In this document: positions 1-8,481 of the stretch, one piece after another
Layout of the letters: every line of letters begins with the position of its first letter
Position numbering within the stretch: the stretch's first letter is position 1
Origin: a bacterium UBP12_UBA5184
GTDB taxonomy: Bacteria > Vulcanimicrobiota > Vulcanimicrobiia > Vulcanimicrobiales > Vulcanimicrobiaceae
Direction of reading: 5' to 3'
NCBI GenBank assembly: GCA_002413145.1
Contig: DHWK01000028.1
Coordinates: 19,751-34,942, forward strand
DNA length: 15,192 bases
Made by a program: the position numbers and the translations under genes
The notes under the pieces: model-generated
The model's input: only the letters and a program-made list of their open reading frames with translations
Database searches by the model: none
Told to the model about the DNA's origin: nothing

Positions 1-2405
1 TCGCCGGCGCCAAGAGCGACATCGAAAACGTCGGACGCACGGGAAGACACGGAACTTTCCTTGAGATGCTCGGCAATTTTTCGTTCGGCGACTACGGCAA
101 GCGTGAAGCGATCGTGTGGGCCTGGGAATACCTCACCGGAGCGCTCCGCCTTCCGGCCGAAAAACTGTTCGTTACGGTGCACGTCGATGACGACGAAGCG
201 CACGAACTGTGGCAGCGCGAGATCGGGATGCCGAGCGCAAAGATCACCCGCTTCGACGCCGACAACTTTTGGACGATGGGCCCGACCGGCCCGTGCGGAC
301 CGTGTTCTGAGATCTTTTACGACGCGGGCCCCGAGTATGCGACGGGCGCGGCCGACGTCGGCCCCAATCTCGGCAACCGTTTCGTCGAAATCTGGAATCT
401 GGTCTTTCAACAGTTCAATCGCACCGCCGACGGAAAACTCCACGATCTGCCGCGCAAAGGGATCGATACCGGCGCCGGTCTGGAACGCACGCTTGCGGCC
501 GCAAATGGAACGTTCTCGATGTACGAGACCGATCTGTTCGCCGATTTGGTCGCCGCGCAGCCGGCGCTCGGACGTTCTTCGCTCGCACCGGCCGAGCAGC
601 AGGTCCGCAGGCTGATCGTCGCCGATCACGCGCGCGCCGTCACGTTTCTGGTCTTCGACGGCGTCTTTCCCTCGAACACCGATCGCGGCTACGTTCTGCG
701 CTTCCTCGCGCGGCGTGCGATTCGCAACGGCAAACTGCTCGGCTATCCCAATGGCTTTCTGACGGCGCTCGTCCCGCACGTCGTCAAATCCCTGGCGCCG
801 GGCTATCCCGAACTGCGGGGCGCCGTCGCACGCATCAAACAGGTGCTGGGCGCCGAGGAACTCGCTTTCGAACGAACCCTCGAACGCGGCAACGAGATGC
901 TGGCGGCGCTCCTCGACTCAGCGAAGCGAAGCGGGACGAACCTGGACGGAGAGGCTGTCTTCAGGCTGCACGACACCTACGGCTTTCCTTCCGAGCTGAC
1001 GCGCGAGATTGCCGCCGAAGCCGGTATCGAGGTCGATTTGGGCGGCTTCGAGAGCGCGATGGACGTGCAGCGCGAACGCGCGCGCGCCGACTCTGCGAAG
1101 AAGCGCGCGGTCGTCGCGGCGACCGACTCGCCGGCGCTCGTCTCGGAGTACACCGGCTACGAGGGACTCGAAACCGACGGCACGGTCCTCTCGATCGTGC
1201 GCGCCGGATTGGCGGTCGAGGAGATCGTCGACGGCGACGAAGCGCACGTCGTCCTCGATCGAACGTCGTTCTACGCCGAGAAGGGCGGACAGATCGGCGA
1301 CCGTGGCGTCATCACGACCGCCGACGGTGCGCTCTTCTTGGTCCTCGACACCCAGTTGCTCGGTGAAGCGATCTCGCACCGCGGGATCATGCGCGGCGGC
1401 GCGATGCTGCCGGGCGACGTCGTGCACGCCGCCGTCGATCCGCTGTGGCGCCAAGAGATCCGCCGCCATCACACCAGCGCCCATCTCTTGCAGCGTGCGC
1501 TGAAGGACGTCCTCGGCGACGACGTCGTCCAAGCCGGCTCCTGGGTCGGAATCGACCGGATGCGCTTCGATTTTCGTTCGCCGTCCGGAGCGCTCGCGCC
1601 ATCGCAGCGGCGCGACGTCGTGGCGCGCGTCAACGCGCTGATCCGCGACGACCATCACCTCGTTACGAAGATCATGACCCCGGCCGAAGCCACGGCCTCC
1701 GGCGCGCTTTCGATGGCGGGCGAAAAATACGGCGCCAACGTGCGCGTCGTCCAGGCCGGACCGGCGGTCGAGTTCTGCGGCGGGACGCACGCGATCACGA
1801 CGGGCGAACTCGGGATGTTCATGATCGTCTCCGAATCGTCGATCGGGAGCGGAATCCGTCGCATCGAAGCGGTCGTTTCAAAAGCCGCCGAGGCCTACGC
1901 GCTCGAACAGCAAGCGCTGATCGAGCAGCTCTCGGAGACGCTCTCGAGCAAACCCGCCGAACTCGGAGAACGCATCGAACGCCTGCAAAGCGAGGTGCGC
2001 GCGCTGCAAAAAGCGCTCGCGGAAATCAAGGCGCGGCTGGCCGCTGCCGGCGCCGCGAGTTATCTCGAGCGCGCCGAAGAGGTCGGCGGGAAGCGCCTCG
2101 TCGCCGCCGTCGTCCCCGAGGCGGACGGTGCGACCCTCAAGCATCTGAGCGACGCCATCCGCGCGCGCTTGCGCAGCGGCGTGATCGCGCTCGCCGGCGT
2201 CGACGGCGACTCGGTTTCGCTCTCGGTCAGCCTCAGCGACGACCTCGTGAAGGAAGGCGTCCACGCCGGAAACCTCGTCAAGCTGGCGGCGCCGCTGGTC
2301 GGCGGCAAAGGCGGCGGACAATCGGCGCAAGCGCAGGGCGGCGGCAAGAATCCATCCGGTGCCGAAGCTGCGCTCGCGGCGATTCGCGACGCGCTCGCAG
2401 GGTGA
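1..2405 (+). CDS. alaS: Alanyl-tRNA synthetase, 5' end outside the window
   Basis: Cytoplasmic enzyme that charges tRNA-Ala with alanine and edits mischarged Ser/Gly. The frame is open from base 3, with ENVGRTGRHGTFLEMLGNFS right at the edge, so about 70-75 N-terminal residues are missing compared with the usual ~870-880; the first visible ATG (66) is internal, not the start. Seen in order: class II catalytic core (GPTGPCGPCSEIFYD), tRNA-recognition region, editing domain with zinc ligands HxxxH (HTSAH, bases 1470-1484) and CGGTH (1776-1790), a charged coiled-coil stretch (about 1900-2045) and the C-terminal DHHA1 domain with its Gly-rich loop (GGKGGGQSAQAQGGG, about 2300-2350). All expected motifs are intact. 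The stop TGA overlaps the GTG of the next gene (GTGA), which suggests translational coupling. Confidence 0.97.
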   Translation, partial: AGAKSDIENVGRTGRHGTFLEMLGNFSFGDYGKREAIVWAWEYLTGALRLPAEKLFVTVHVDDDEAHELWQREIGMPSAKITRFDADNFWTMGPTGPCGPCSEIFYDAGPEYATGAADVGPNLGNRFVEIWNLVFQQFNRTADGKLHDLPRKGIDTGAGLERTLAAANGTFSMYETDLFADLVAAQPALGRSSLAPAEQQVRRLIVADHARAVTFLVFDGVFPSNTDRGYVLRFLARRAIRNGKLLGYPNGFLTALVPHVVKSLAPGYPELRGAVARIKQVLGAEELAFERTLERGNEMLAALLDSAKRSGTNLDGEAVFRLHDTYGFPSELTREIAAEAGIEVDLGGFESAMDVQRERARADSAKKRAVVAATDSPALVSEYTGYEGLETDGTVLSIVRAGLAVEEIVDGDEAHVVLDRTSFYAEKGGQIGDRGVITTADGALFLVLDTQLLGEAISHRGIMRGGAMLPGDVVHAAVDPLWRQEIRRHHTSAHLLQRALKDVLGDDVVQAGSWVGIDRMRFDFRSPSGALAPSQRRDVVARVNALIRDDHHLVTKIMTPAEATASGALSMAGEKYGANVRVVQAGPAVEFCGGTHAITTGELGMFMIVSESSIGSGIRRIEAVVSKAAEAYALEQQALIEQLSETLSSKPAELGERIERLQSEVRALQKALAEIKARLAAAGAASYLERAEEVGGKRLVAAVVPEADGATLKHLSDAIRARLRSGVIALAGVDGDSVSLSVSLSDDLVKEGVHAGNLVKLAAPLVGGKGGGQSAQAQGGGKNPSGAEAALAAIRDALAG

Positions 2406-3130
2406 AGCGGCTCCTCGTTCGAGTCGCCGTCGCCGTGCTGGCGTTCTGGACGTGTAGCGCACAAGCGACCGTCCCAACGCTCCCGCCGGGGTTGACGACG
2501 CCGTCGCTCTCGGCGACCGTCATGGAGCGCTACGCCGACGCGCTCGCAAAGCTCGACCGCCCGAAAGCGATGATCTTCGAATATTCGGTCGAGCAGTCGG
2601 GCCTCCATCCACTCGAAGAAACGCACCGCATCTATCGCAGCGGCTTGCGCGAACGCGACGAGACGCTGATCGCCGACGGCATCTCGCTCAAGGTCCCGGC
2701 GGTGCGCGTCGTCTCCCACCGCGCCTACAAATACGACGTCTTGGCGCTGGCGCCGAAGCCCGCCGACTACGTCTTCGTCTATACGGGAAAACGGATTGCG
2801 CTCGGCCGGACCGTCTTCGCTTTTCGCACCACCGCGGTCGCCGCCGCGGCGTTCGCCACCAGCGACGTGCTGATCGACGCCGAACGCTACCTCCCGCTGG
2901 TCATCACGTTCAGCAGCGCGTCGGCTACGCTCAAAGGTAAAGGGCGCATCACGTTCGGGCCCAGCCGCCGGTACTGGGTCGCGCGCGAGGTCTCGGTCTC
3001 GGCGCGTGCCGGCAAGACCGACGCGCGCGAACGCATTCGCTGGTCGAGGTACCGCTTCCCCGATGCGCTGCCCGAAGCCACCTTCGCTCAGCCGCGTTCG
3101 CTCGCGACCGAAGTCCCGCTCGCACCCTAA
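2402..3130 (+). CDS. Secreted protein of unknown function
   Basis: I do not recognise a specific family. The 242-residue product starts with a classical Sec signal peptide: positive n-region (KRLLVR), hydrophobic core (VAVAVLAFW) and a likely signal peptidase I site after AQA at residue 22. Cys18 sits in a WTCS context that does not fit a lipobox. The mature part is soluble and beta-rich in appearance, with many alternating hydrophobic residues, and could have a LolA/LppX-like lipoprotein-carrier fold; that is inference from general pattern only. The GTG start at 2402 is chosen because it begins the signal peptide and overlaps the alaS stop as GTGA; the much longer open frame upstream is a shadow of alaS. 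It probably shares the alaS transcript. The stop lies 16 bases from the convergent phosphatase gene. Confidence 0.75.
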   Translation: MKRLLVRVAVAVLAFWTCSAQATVPTLPPGLTTPSLSATVMERYADALAKLDRPKAMIFEYSVEQSGLHPLEETHRIYRSGLRERDETLIADGISLKVPAVRVVSHRAYKYDVLALAPKPADYVFVYTGKRIALGRTVFAFRTTAVAAAAFATSDVLIDAERYLPLVITFSSASATLKGKGRITFGPSRRYWVAREVSVSARAGKTDARERIRWSRYRFPDALPEATFAQPRSLATEVPLAP

Positions 3131-3146
3131 GGCCCGGCGCATCTTG

Positions 3147-3791
3147 CTATAGGGCTTGGCCGGCGAGCGAGGAGCGCACGCCGCTCAAGTGCGATACCAC
3201 GCACTCTTCGACGACGTGCAGCGTCACCCCATCGTTCTGGATGCGCGCGAAGCCGGCGTTCTCGACGCTGGGGCGCCACAACTCGTCGAGCGGCCGGCCC
3301 GTGACGTCGAGGAGCGCGCAACGCACGACGGCGTCGTGCGTCACGATGAGGAAATCGCCCGCCTCGCCCGCGAGCGCCTTTGCGAACGAGCGCCAACGAT
3401 CGCGCACGTCGGCGAGCGTCTCGCCCTGCTCGAAGGAGACGTGCGCCGGATCTTGTCGCCACAGCCTATACCGATCGGAATCGTTCTCGGCGATCTCGTC
3501 GCGGTAGCGGCCTTCCCAGGTACCGTGCGCGATCTCGATCAGCCGTCCGTCGGTCTCGAGCGGTATCCCGAGACGGCTCGTCACGAAACGGGCCGTCGCA
3601 GTGCACCGTAAGAGCGGGCTCGAGATCGCGCGGGAGGGAACGGCGTCGCCGCGCATCGAGCGTCTGAAGAAATACTCCGCCAGCGCGAAACCTTGCCGCA
3701 CGCCCAGCCCTGAGAGCGCCGACTCGAGACGGCCTTGGTAGCGTCCGGTGAGATTCCAGGCAGTCTCGCCGTGCCGAGCCAGAAAGATCAC
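3147..3791 (-). CDS. Histidine phosphatase (phosphoglycerate-mutase-like), candidate phosphoserine phosphatase
   Basis: Cytosolic phosphatase of the histidine phosphatase superfamily, 214 residues, normal for the branch-1 dPGM/CobC/PspA-type group. Seen: the RHGE motif at residues 6-9 with nucleophile His7, Arg62 in SSPLLRC, acid Glu86 in LIEIAHGTWEG, and the second catalytic histidine His152 in LIVTHDAVVR. It begins with GTG, overlapping the serA stop by four bases (GTGA), so both are made from one message. Known: some members of this family are metal-independent phosphoserine phosphatases (for example in Hydrogenobacter thermophilus). Inference: coupling to serA makes that activity more likely than alpha-ribazole phosphatase or phosphoglycerate mutase, but the sequence alone cannot choose. 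The family call is firm; the substrate is not. Confidence 0.9.
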   Translation of the reverse strand: MIFLARHGETAWNLTGRYQGRLESALSGLGVRQGFALAEYFFRRSMRGDAVPSRAISSPLLRCTATARFVTSRLGIPLETDGRLIEIAHGTWEGRYRDEIAENDSDRYRLWRQDPAHVSFEQGETLADVRDRWRSFAKALAGEAGDFLIVTHDAVVRCALLDVTGRPLDELWRPSVENAGFARIQNDGVTLHVVEECVVSHLSGVRSSLAGQAL

Positions 3792-5392
3792 GTGTCGAGC
3801 GAGAGGGACTTGACGCTGCGCACGCCGCCGATCGAACGCAAGCGCCCGAGCGTTGCGGCGTCGGCGGGACGATCGGTCGAGAGCACCATAATCGCTTCCC
3901 CGCCGGCGTTGCGGCGCGAGACCTGCATCGTCGAGACGTTGATCTGCGCCTCGCCCAAGATCGTTCCGACCTTTCCGATCATCCCGGGGACGTCGGGATG
4001 GCGCGTCAAGAGCAGCGAGCCGCTCGGAATTGCATCCATCTCGAAACCGTCCATCTCCACGATGCGCGGTCCCGACGCGCCGGCCGTACCCGCAAGCGAG
4101 GTCGCGCCGCCGGTCACGCGCAGCGCAGAGGCGAAGGGACCGCGCCGTTCTTCGCCGCGCACCTCGACGCGAATCCCCAGTTCCTCGGCGACGGCACGCG
4201 CGTTGACGATCGAGACGCGCCGCTCGGTCGTCGCTTGAAGTAAGCCCGTCAAGAACGCGTTGACCAGCGGCGCGGCCTCGAGTCCCGCGAGCTGACCCTC
4301 CATCACGAGCGCGAAATGCGGCAGCGCCGCCGCCTCCGCGAGCTGTGGATAGAGCCGGCCGAGGCGGTGCGCGAGATCGACGAACGGCAGCAGCGCTTCG
4401 CCCTCCGCTCCGCCGGCGACCGGGGCGTTCACCGCGCCGGCGGCCGTCCCGCCGAACAAGACGCTCGCAAGATCGCGCGCGAGCTCGACGGCGATCCGCT
4501 CGGCGGCTTCGCGCGTCGAGCCGCCCAGATGCGGCGTCGCGACGACCTTGGGATGGCGCAGCAAGCGCGCGCCGGCGCCGTCGCGCGGTGGCGGCTCTTC
4601 GGCGAAGACGTCGAGCGCGGCGCCGGCGATGCGGCCGGTATCGAGCGCCTCGAGCAGCGCCGCTTCGTCGACGGCGCCTCCGCGCGACGAATTAATCAGG
4701 TACGCGCTTGGTTTCATCAGTGCGAGCTTCGCGGCGTCGATCATTCCGCTGGTCTGCGCGTTGAGCGGGACGTGCAGACTGACGACGTCGGACTCCGCGA
4801 GCAGCGCTTCGAGTGCGAGCGCCGCGACCCCGAGCGACTCCGCGCGCGCGGGCGAGAGGTAGGGATCCCACCCGACGAGACGCATCCCAAACGCCGCCGC
4901 TCGGGTCGCGACGGCGCCTCCGATGCGCCCGAGTCCCACTAGACCGAGCGTCTTTCCCGACAGCTCCGATCCGAGGAAGCGGCGTCGATCCCATTCCCCC
5001 GCTCGCGCCGACGCGGCTGCCGCGGGGATGCGACGAACGAGCGCAAGCATCAGCGCGATCGTCAATTCGGCCGCCGCGAGCGTGTTCGCGCCGGGCGTGT
5101 TGAGGACGACGATGCCGGCCTCGGTCGCGGCGACGACGTCGATCGTGTCGACGCCGACCCCGGCGCGCGCGACGACGGTCAAGCGCGGTCCGGCGGCGAG
5201 CAACTCGCGATCGACCTTCGTTTCGGAACGCACGACGAGACCGTCGGCTTCGGCGAGCGCGTCGCAGAGTTCGCGGCGCGACTTGCCGATACACGACACG
5301 ATCTCAATTCCGCGCTCGCGCAGCACCGCGAGACCGGTTTCGGAAAACGGCTCTGCGACGACGACGCGCGCGGAGAGGCGGTTGGCTTGCAC
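3788..5392 (-). CDS. serA: D-3-phosphoglycerate dehydrogenase, long form with ASB and ACT domains
   Basis: First step of serine synthesis: oxidises 3-phosphoglycerate to 3-phosphohydroxypyruvate with NAD. The 534-residue product has the full long-form layout: substrate-binding and Rossmann domains (about 8-315) with GLGRIG at 153-158, Asp176 as the likely NAD-ribose contact, and the Arg237 (SSRGG), Glu265/266 (AEEPP) and His288 (TPHLGGST) catalytic set; the allosteric substrate-binding domain (about 317-455); and a C-terminal ACT domain (about 458-530), the usual seat of serine feedback. The frame runs open a further 183 codons upstream, but that part is the antisense of the next membrane gene. 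I chose the GTG at 5390-5392 (MQANRLSARVVVAEPF), which gives the normal family length. No convincing ribosome site was seen. It is coupled to the phosphatase gene downstream. Confidence 0.95.
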   Translation of the reverse strand: MQANRLSARVVVAEPFSETGLAVLRERGIEIVSCIGKSRRELCDALAEADGLVVRSETKVDRELLAAGPRLTVVARAGVGVDTIDVVAATEAGIVVLNTPGANTLAAAELTIALMLALVRRIPAAAASARAGEWDRRRFLGSELSGKTLGLVGLGRIGGAVATRAAAFGMRLVGWDPYLSPARAESLGVAALALEALLAESDVVSLHVPLNAQTSGMIDAAKLALMKPSAYLINSSRGGAVDEAALLEALDTGRIAGAALDVFAEEPPPRDGAGARLLRHPKVVATPHLGGSTREAAERIAVELARDLASVLFGGTAAGAVNAPVAGGAEGEALLPFVDLAHRLGRLYPQLAEAAALPHFALVMEGQLAGLEAAPLVNAFLTGLLQATTERRVSIVNARAVAEELGIRVEVRGEERRGPFASALRVTGGATSLAGTAGASGPRIVEMDGFEMDAIPSGSLLLTRHPDVPGMIGKVGTILGEAQINVSTMQVSRRNAGGEAIMVLSTDRPADAATLGRLRSIGGVRSVKSLSLDT

Positions 5393-5455
5393 GGAGATAA
5401 CTGCCGAACGTTGTCTCTGTCCCGCAGCTTCACCTGGCCTCATTTGGCGCGCGGC

Positions 5456-6913
5456 GTGCCGTCCGCGTCGGCGATCGCCTTCCTCGCTCCGCTCGCAATT
5501 TACGTCGCCTCGTCGCCCCAGTCGCAAGGCTTCTGGGATATCGGCGAGATGCAGACGGTGCCGTACATTCTGGGCATCCCGCATCCGACCGGCTTTCCGG
5601 TCTACGTCCTGGCGGGCTGGCTCGCCGACCATCTCATTCCCTTCGGCAGCGTCGCGTGGCGAACCAACGTCATGAGCGCTGCGGCGATGGCGCTGGCCGC
5701 CTGGTGCGTCTATGCAACCGTCAACGAGATCGAAGGCAAACGTTGGCTCGGCGCCCTCGGGGCGATCGCCTTCGGCGTCGGCGACATCGTTTGGACGCGC
5801 GCCGCGCGCGCGGAAGTTCACGCCGTCTTGCTCGCGTTCGTCGCGTTGACGTTGTGGCTGGTCGTCCGCTGGCGGCGCACCGGCGAAGAGCGCGCGCTGC
5901 TCGCCGCCGCGCTCGCCTATGGTTTGGCGCTCGCGACGCACGGGCTCGCCATCCTGGCCGCGCCGGGCCTAGCGTTCTTGCTGTTTCCGCGTATTCGGGC
6001 GGTGCCTCTGCGGACGCTGTTGCACGCGACCGGACACCTCGTCCTGCCATGTCTGCTCTATCTGCTCATCCCGCTGCGCAGTGCGTATCTCTACGCCCAC
6101 CGCGTCGACCCGACGCTGTCGCTCGGCATGCCGCCGGGCCGCCCGTTCTGGGACGATCAGCATCCCGCGACGCTCGACGCTTTCTTGCGCTATATGGGCG
6201 GCGGTGAATCGAGCCCGGTCGGCGCCGGTTTTGCGGCGATGTTCCATCTCGCCAACGTTCAAGCGGTCGTGCAGCGCTTCGGCACCTCGGCGCTGCACGA
6301 ATTCGGATTCACCGCCCTCGTCTTCGCCGTGCTCGGGCTCGCGCTCTTGGCGCGCCAGGATTGGCGCTTGACCCTGGGGCTCGTCGCCGCCTGTACTCCC
6401 TGCATTCCGTTCGGTCTGCTCTATACCGAAGCCGACCAAGATCGCTACCTGCTGACCGCGTTCTGGCTGATGGCCGTCCTGACGGCCGTCGGCGTCTCGC
6501 GCATCCTCGCCGCCTACCTGCGCCGCGACGACCTGCTCAGCGACGGTCTGGCGTTGCTCGTGATGCTCGGGCTCGGCATCCGTCTGTTCGCCGTCAACAC
6601 TTCGGACTTTGCCGGCCGGAGCGACGCCGCCGCGACGCATCTCGTCGACGGCGTCATCGCACACACACCGCCGAACGCCATCCTCATCGCGCACTGGGGC
6701 TACGGAACGGCGCTCGGCTATGCCGCCTACGTCGAACGGCGGCTCGGCGACCGGATCGTCGTGATCGGCTTTTCGACCGACCACAAGGGCTTCTATCCGG
6801 CGTGGCTGCAGAGGCGTCCGATCTATCTCGTCAATCAGGGGTACGCCGACCCCGACTTCCGCGTGCGGCAAATCTGGAACGATCCGACGATCGTGCGAAT
6901 TCTCCCGAAATGA
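5456..6913 (+). CDS. DUF2723-type multi-pass membrane protein, probable GT-C glycosyltransferase
   Basis: Integral membrane protein of 485 residues with a chain of hydrophobic segments (for example AIAFLAPLAIYVA, the YGLALATHGLAILAAPGLAF region and HLVLPCLLYLLIPL). After the first span it carries WDIGEMQTVPYILGIPHPTG, the hallmark of DUF2723/TMEM260-like proteins, normally G-D-S-G-E followed by a GIPHPPGYP-type loop. Known: these belong to the GT-C fold that uses lipid-linked sugars; the substrate here is unknown. The start is uncertain: in-frame TTG at 5387 would overlap serA's start divergently and is unlikely, TTG at 5411 and 5444 are possible, and GTG 5456 places the first membrane span at the N-terminus. 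It ends in ATGA with the next membrane gene, so the pair is translationally coupled. The gap to divergent serA is 63 bases, with no promoter I can defend. Confidence 0.85.
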   Translation: MPSASAIAFLAPLAIYVASSPQSQGFWDIGEMQTVPYILGIPHPTGFPVYVLAGWLADHLIPFGSVAWRTNVMSAAAMALAAWCVYATVNEIEGKRWLGALGAIAFGVGDIVWTRAARAEVHAVLLAFVALTLWLVVRWRRTGEERALLAAALAYGLALATHGLAILAAPGLAFLLFPRIRAVPLRTLLHATGHLVLPCLLYLLIPLRSAYLYAHRVDPTLSLGMPPGRPFWDDQHPATLDAFLRYMGGGESSPVGAGFAAMFHLANVQAVVQRFGTSALHEFGFTALVFAVLGLALLARQDWRLTLGLVAACTPCIPFGLLYTEADQDRYLLTAFWLMAVLTAVGVSRILAAYLRRDDLLSDGLALLVMLGLGIRLFAVNTSDFAGRSDAAATHLVDGVIAHTPPNAILIAHWGYGTALGYAAYVERRLGDRIVVIGFSTDHKGFYPAWLQRRPIYLVNQGYADPDFRVRQIWNDPTIVRILPK

Positions 6914-8055
6914 AGGGCGCGCTGCTGGCGGGTGCGCTGACCTTCGTCTTGTGTGCGCTGATCGGGCACCTCCATCCGACGGTCTACAACAACTACGCGC
7001 TGTTGGCCGACGCGATGCGCCACGGCCACCTGTGGATCGATTGGCCCGGACCGCATATCGACGCCGTCGAGTGGCAGGGCCGGCGCTATTCGATCGAAGC
7101 GCCGATGCCTTCGATCGTGATGTTGCCGGCGACGCTCGTGTGGGGTAGCGCGGTCAACCAAACGCTTTTCGCTGCGGTCTTTTGCGCGATCGCGATCGGC
7201 GCGGCCTGGGAGATTCTCCGGCGGCTCGCCGTCCCGTTCGTGACGCGGCTCTGGCTGTGCGGGTTTTTGCTGCTGGGGACCGACTTGCTGTGGTGCGCTT
7301 TCCTCGGTGACGTGTGGTTCATCGCGCACGTCTTCTCGGTCGCCTTCACCCTGCTCGCGCTCGCCGAACTGCTCGGCCGCCGGCGTGCGTGGCTGGTCGC
7401 ACTCTGGGCCTTCTGCGCGATGGAGTCGCGCTTCGCGCTGGTGATGGCGATCCCGGTCTATGGCGCGCTGCTCGTCCTCGAGGCGCCGGCGGCGGAACGG
7501 CGCCGCGTGCTGCTGACGTACGCCCTCGCGCTGCTCCCTTGCGCGCTGCTGTGGCTCGGCTACAACGAAGCGCGCTGGGGGTTGCCGAACGATATCGGCT
7601 ACACGCTCTTCTACCAGCAAGACGCGATGGGCAGGTCTTTCGGTTCGCCCTTCGCCCTCGCGAATCTTCCGACGCAGTTCTATTCATTTTTCGTCCGCTT
7701 CCCGGACGTCGTCGCGCGCGCGCCGTATTTGATTCCAACGTACAGCGGCGTCGCGCTCACCTGGACGAGCCCGGCACTCGTGCTGGCATTGTTCGCACGC
7801 CGTCCCCCCAAGCTCGTCGCCGCGCTCTGGATCGCGACGATGCTCGTCGCCGCGCCGAGCTTTTTGTACTATACGTGGGGCTTCGCGCAATTCGGGATGC
7901 GGCACGCGCTCGACTTCGAACCGTTCCTCTTCGTCTTGACGGCGCTTGCGACGCGGCGCGGCATCGGACCGATCGGCGCGAGCCTGTGCGCCTGGTCGAT
8001 GCTCGCTGGTGCGTGGGGCATCTGGTTCTGGAAGACGTTTTACCGGCCGCTTTAA
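6910..8055 (+). CDS. Multi-pass membrane protein, GT39-like glycosyltransferase
   Basis: Integral membrane protein of 381 residues. ATG at 6910 overlaps the stop of the DUF2723 gene by four bases. The N-terminal span (LLAGALTFVLCALIG) is followed by an outer loop, HPTVYNNYALLADAMRHGHL, resembling the first periplasmic loop of GT39-like (dolichyl-phosphate-mannose mannosyltransferase-related) proteins, then about eight or more hydrophobic segments. Near the C-terminus FGMRHALDFEPFLFVL resembles the R-Y-x-L-D-F-x-P segment common in uncharacterised GT-C membrane proteins. Family placement rests on these patterns, with moderate confidence; substrate and acceptor are unknown. Pairing with a DUF2723 protein suggests that both work on the same cell-envelope glycan or glycoprotein pathway. 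Confidence 0.78.
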   Translation: MKGALLAGALTFVLCALIGHLHPTVYNNYALLADAMRHGHLWIDWPGPHIDAVEWQGRRYSIEAPMPSIVMLPATLVWGSAVNQTLFAAVFCAIAIGAAWEILRRLAVPFVTRLWLCGFLLLGTDLLWCAFLGDVWFIAHVFSVAFTLLALAELLGRRRAWLVALWAFCAMESRFALVMAIPVYGALLVLEAPAAERRRVLLTYALALLPCALLWLGYNEARWGLPNDIGYTLFYQQDAMGRSFGSPFALANLPTQFYSFFVRFPDVVARAPYLIPTYSGVALTWTSPALVLALFARRPPKLVAALWIATMLVAAPSFLYYTWGFAQFGMRHALDFEPFLFVLTALATRRGIGPIGASLCAWSMLAGAWGIWFWKTFYRPL

Positions 8056-8079
8056 ACGCTCAACGCGCGGAGCGCAAGC

Positions 8080-8095
8080 GAGCGGTGCCCCGCTC
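8080..8095 (+). terminator. Possible weak terminator after the glycosyltransferase pair
   Basis: A perfect 6-bp inverted repeat, GAGCGG-TGCC-CCGCTC, lies 24 bases after the stop at 8055 and is followed by a pyrimidine-rich ACTTTCTCTCCCT. The stem is short and the T-run is interrupted, so intrinsic termination is only possible, not clear. Confidence 0.35.
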
Positions 8096-8211
8096 ACTTT
8101 CTCTCCCTCAGGGTTTGGGGCGAGCCGCCCGGGGAAAACTACGCTTGCACTTACTCGGGTCCGGCGCGCAACGGCGCAACCAGCCTACACCCAATCGGAA
8201 AGGAACTCTAC

Positions 8212-8454
8212 ATGCGAGATCCAGTCGTGGTTAGCGACGGAGGCGGAAACTCGACCGCAACGTTCGCCATCGTAGCGATCGTCGTCGTTGCGGCCCTCGT
8301 CGCGCTCTTCATCTGGCAACCGTGGAACACCACCCGCACCAACAGTACGACCGTCATCACCCAACCGGGCTACCCCGGCAACGGAACGAGCGGATCGTCT
8401 TCGGGGACGAACGGTTCGTCCGGCAGTTCGTCGACCACCACGACGACGAAATAA
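8212..8454 (+). CDS. Small single-span membrane protein with Ser/Thr/Gly-rich tail
   Basis: Unrecognised 80-residue protein. Residues 1-16 are a short polar head; about 17-37 form one hydrophobic span (ATFAIVAIVVVAALVALFIW); the rest, after QPWNTTR, is low-complexity Ser/Thr/Gly/Asn, ending in a run of Thr before Lys. The start is well supported: ATG at 8212 with AAAGGA at 8199-8204, a 7-base spacer. It is flanked by two inverted repeats, so it may be its own transcription unit. The tail looks like an exposed linker or an O-glycosylation-prone stretch, but that is inference. A role linked to the upstream glycosyltransferases is only suggested by position. I can propose no enzymatic function. 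Confidence 0.75.
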   Translation: MRDPVVVSDGGGNSTATFAIVAIVVVAALVALFIWQPWNTTRTNSTTVITQPGYPGNGTSGSSSGTNGSSGSSSTTTTTK

Positions 8455-8481
8455 GGGCTCTTTCAAGCCTCTGATGATGCG

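Noticed and set aside
918..1790. Long minus-strand open frame antisense to alaS
   Set aside because: Shadow of alaS: low-complexity Arg/Asp/Gly-rich translation with no family pattern, while the plus strand carries intact AlaRS motifs throughout.
1445..2401. Extended frame upstream of the secreted-protein gene
   Set aside because: The N-terminal 319 codons are Arg/Ala/Pro-rich antiframe of alaS; a signal peptide begins exactly at GTG 2402.
2060..3142. 360-codon minus-strand open frame
   Set aside because: Overlaps the ends of alaS and the secreted-protein gene, is Arg-rich without any motif, and lies opposite genes with clear signatures.
5393..5941. 183-codon N-terminal extension of serA
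   Set aside because: It lies antisense to the DUF2723 gene and its translation is low-complexity Arg/Asp/Gly; SerA family length fits the GTG at 5392.
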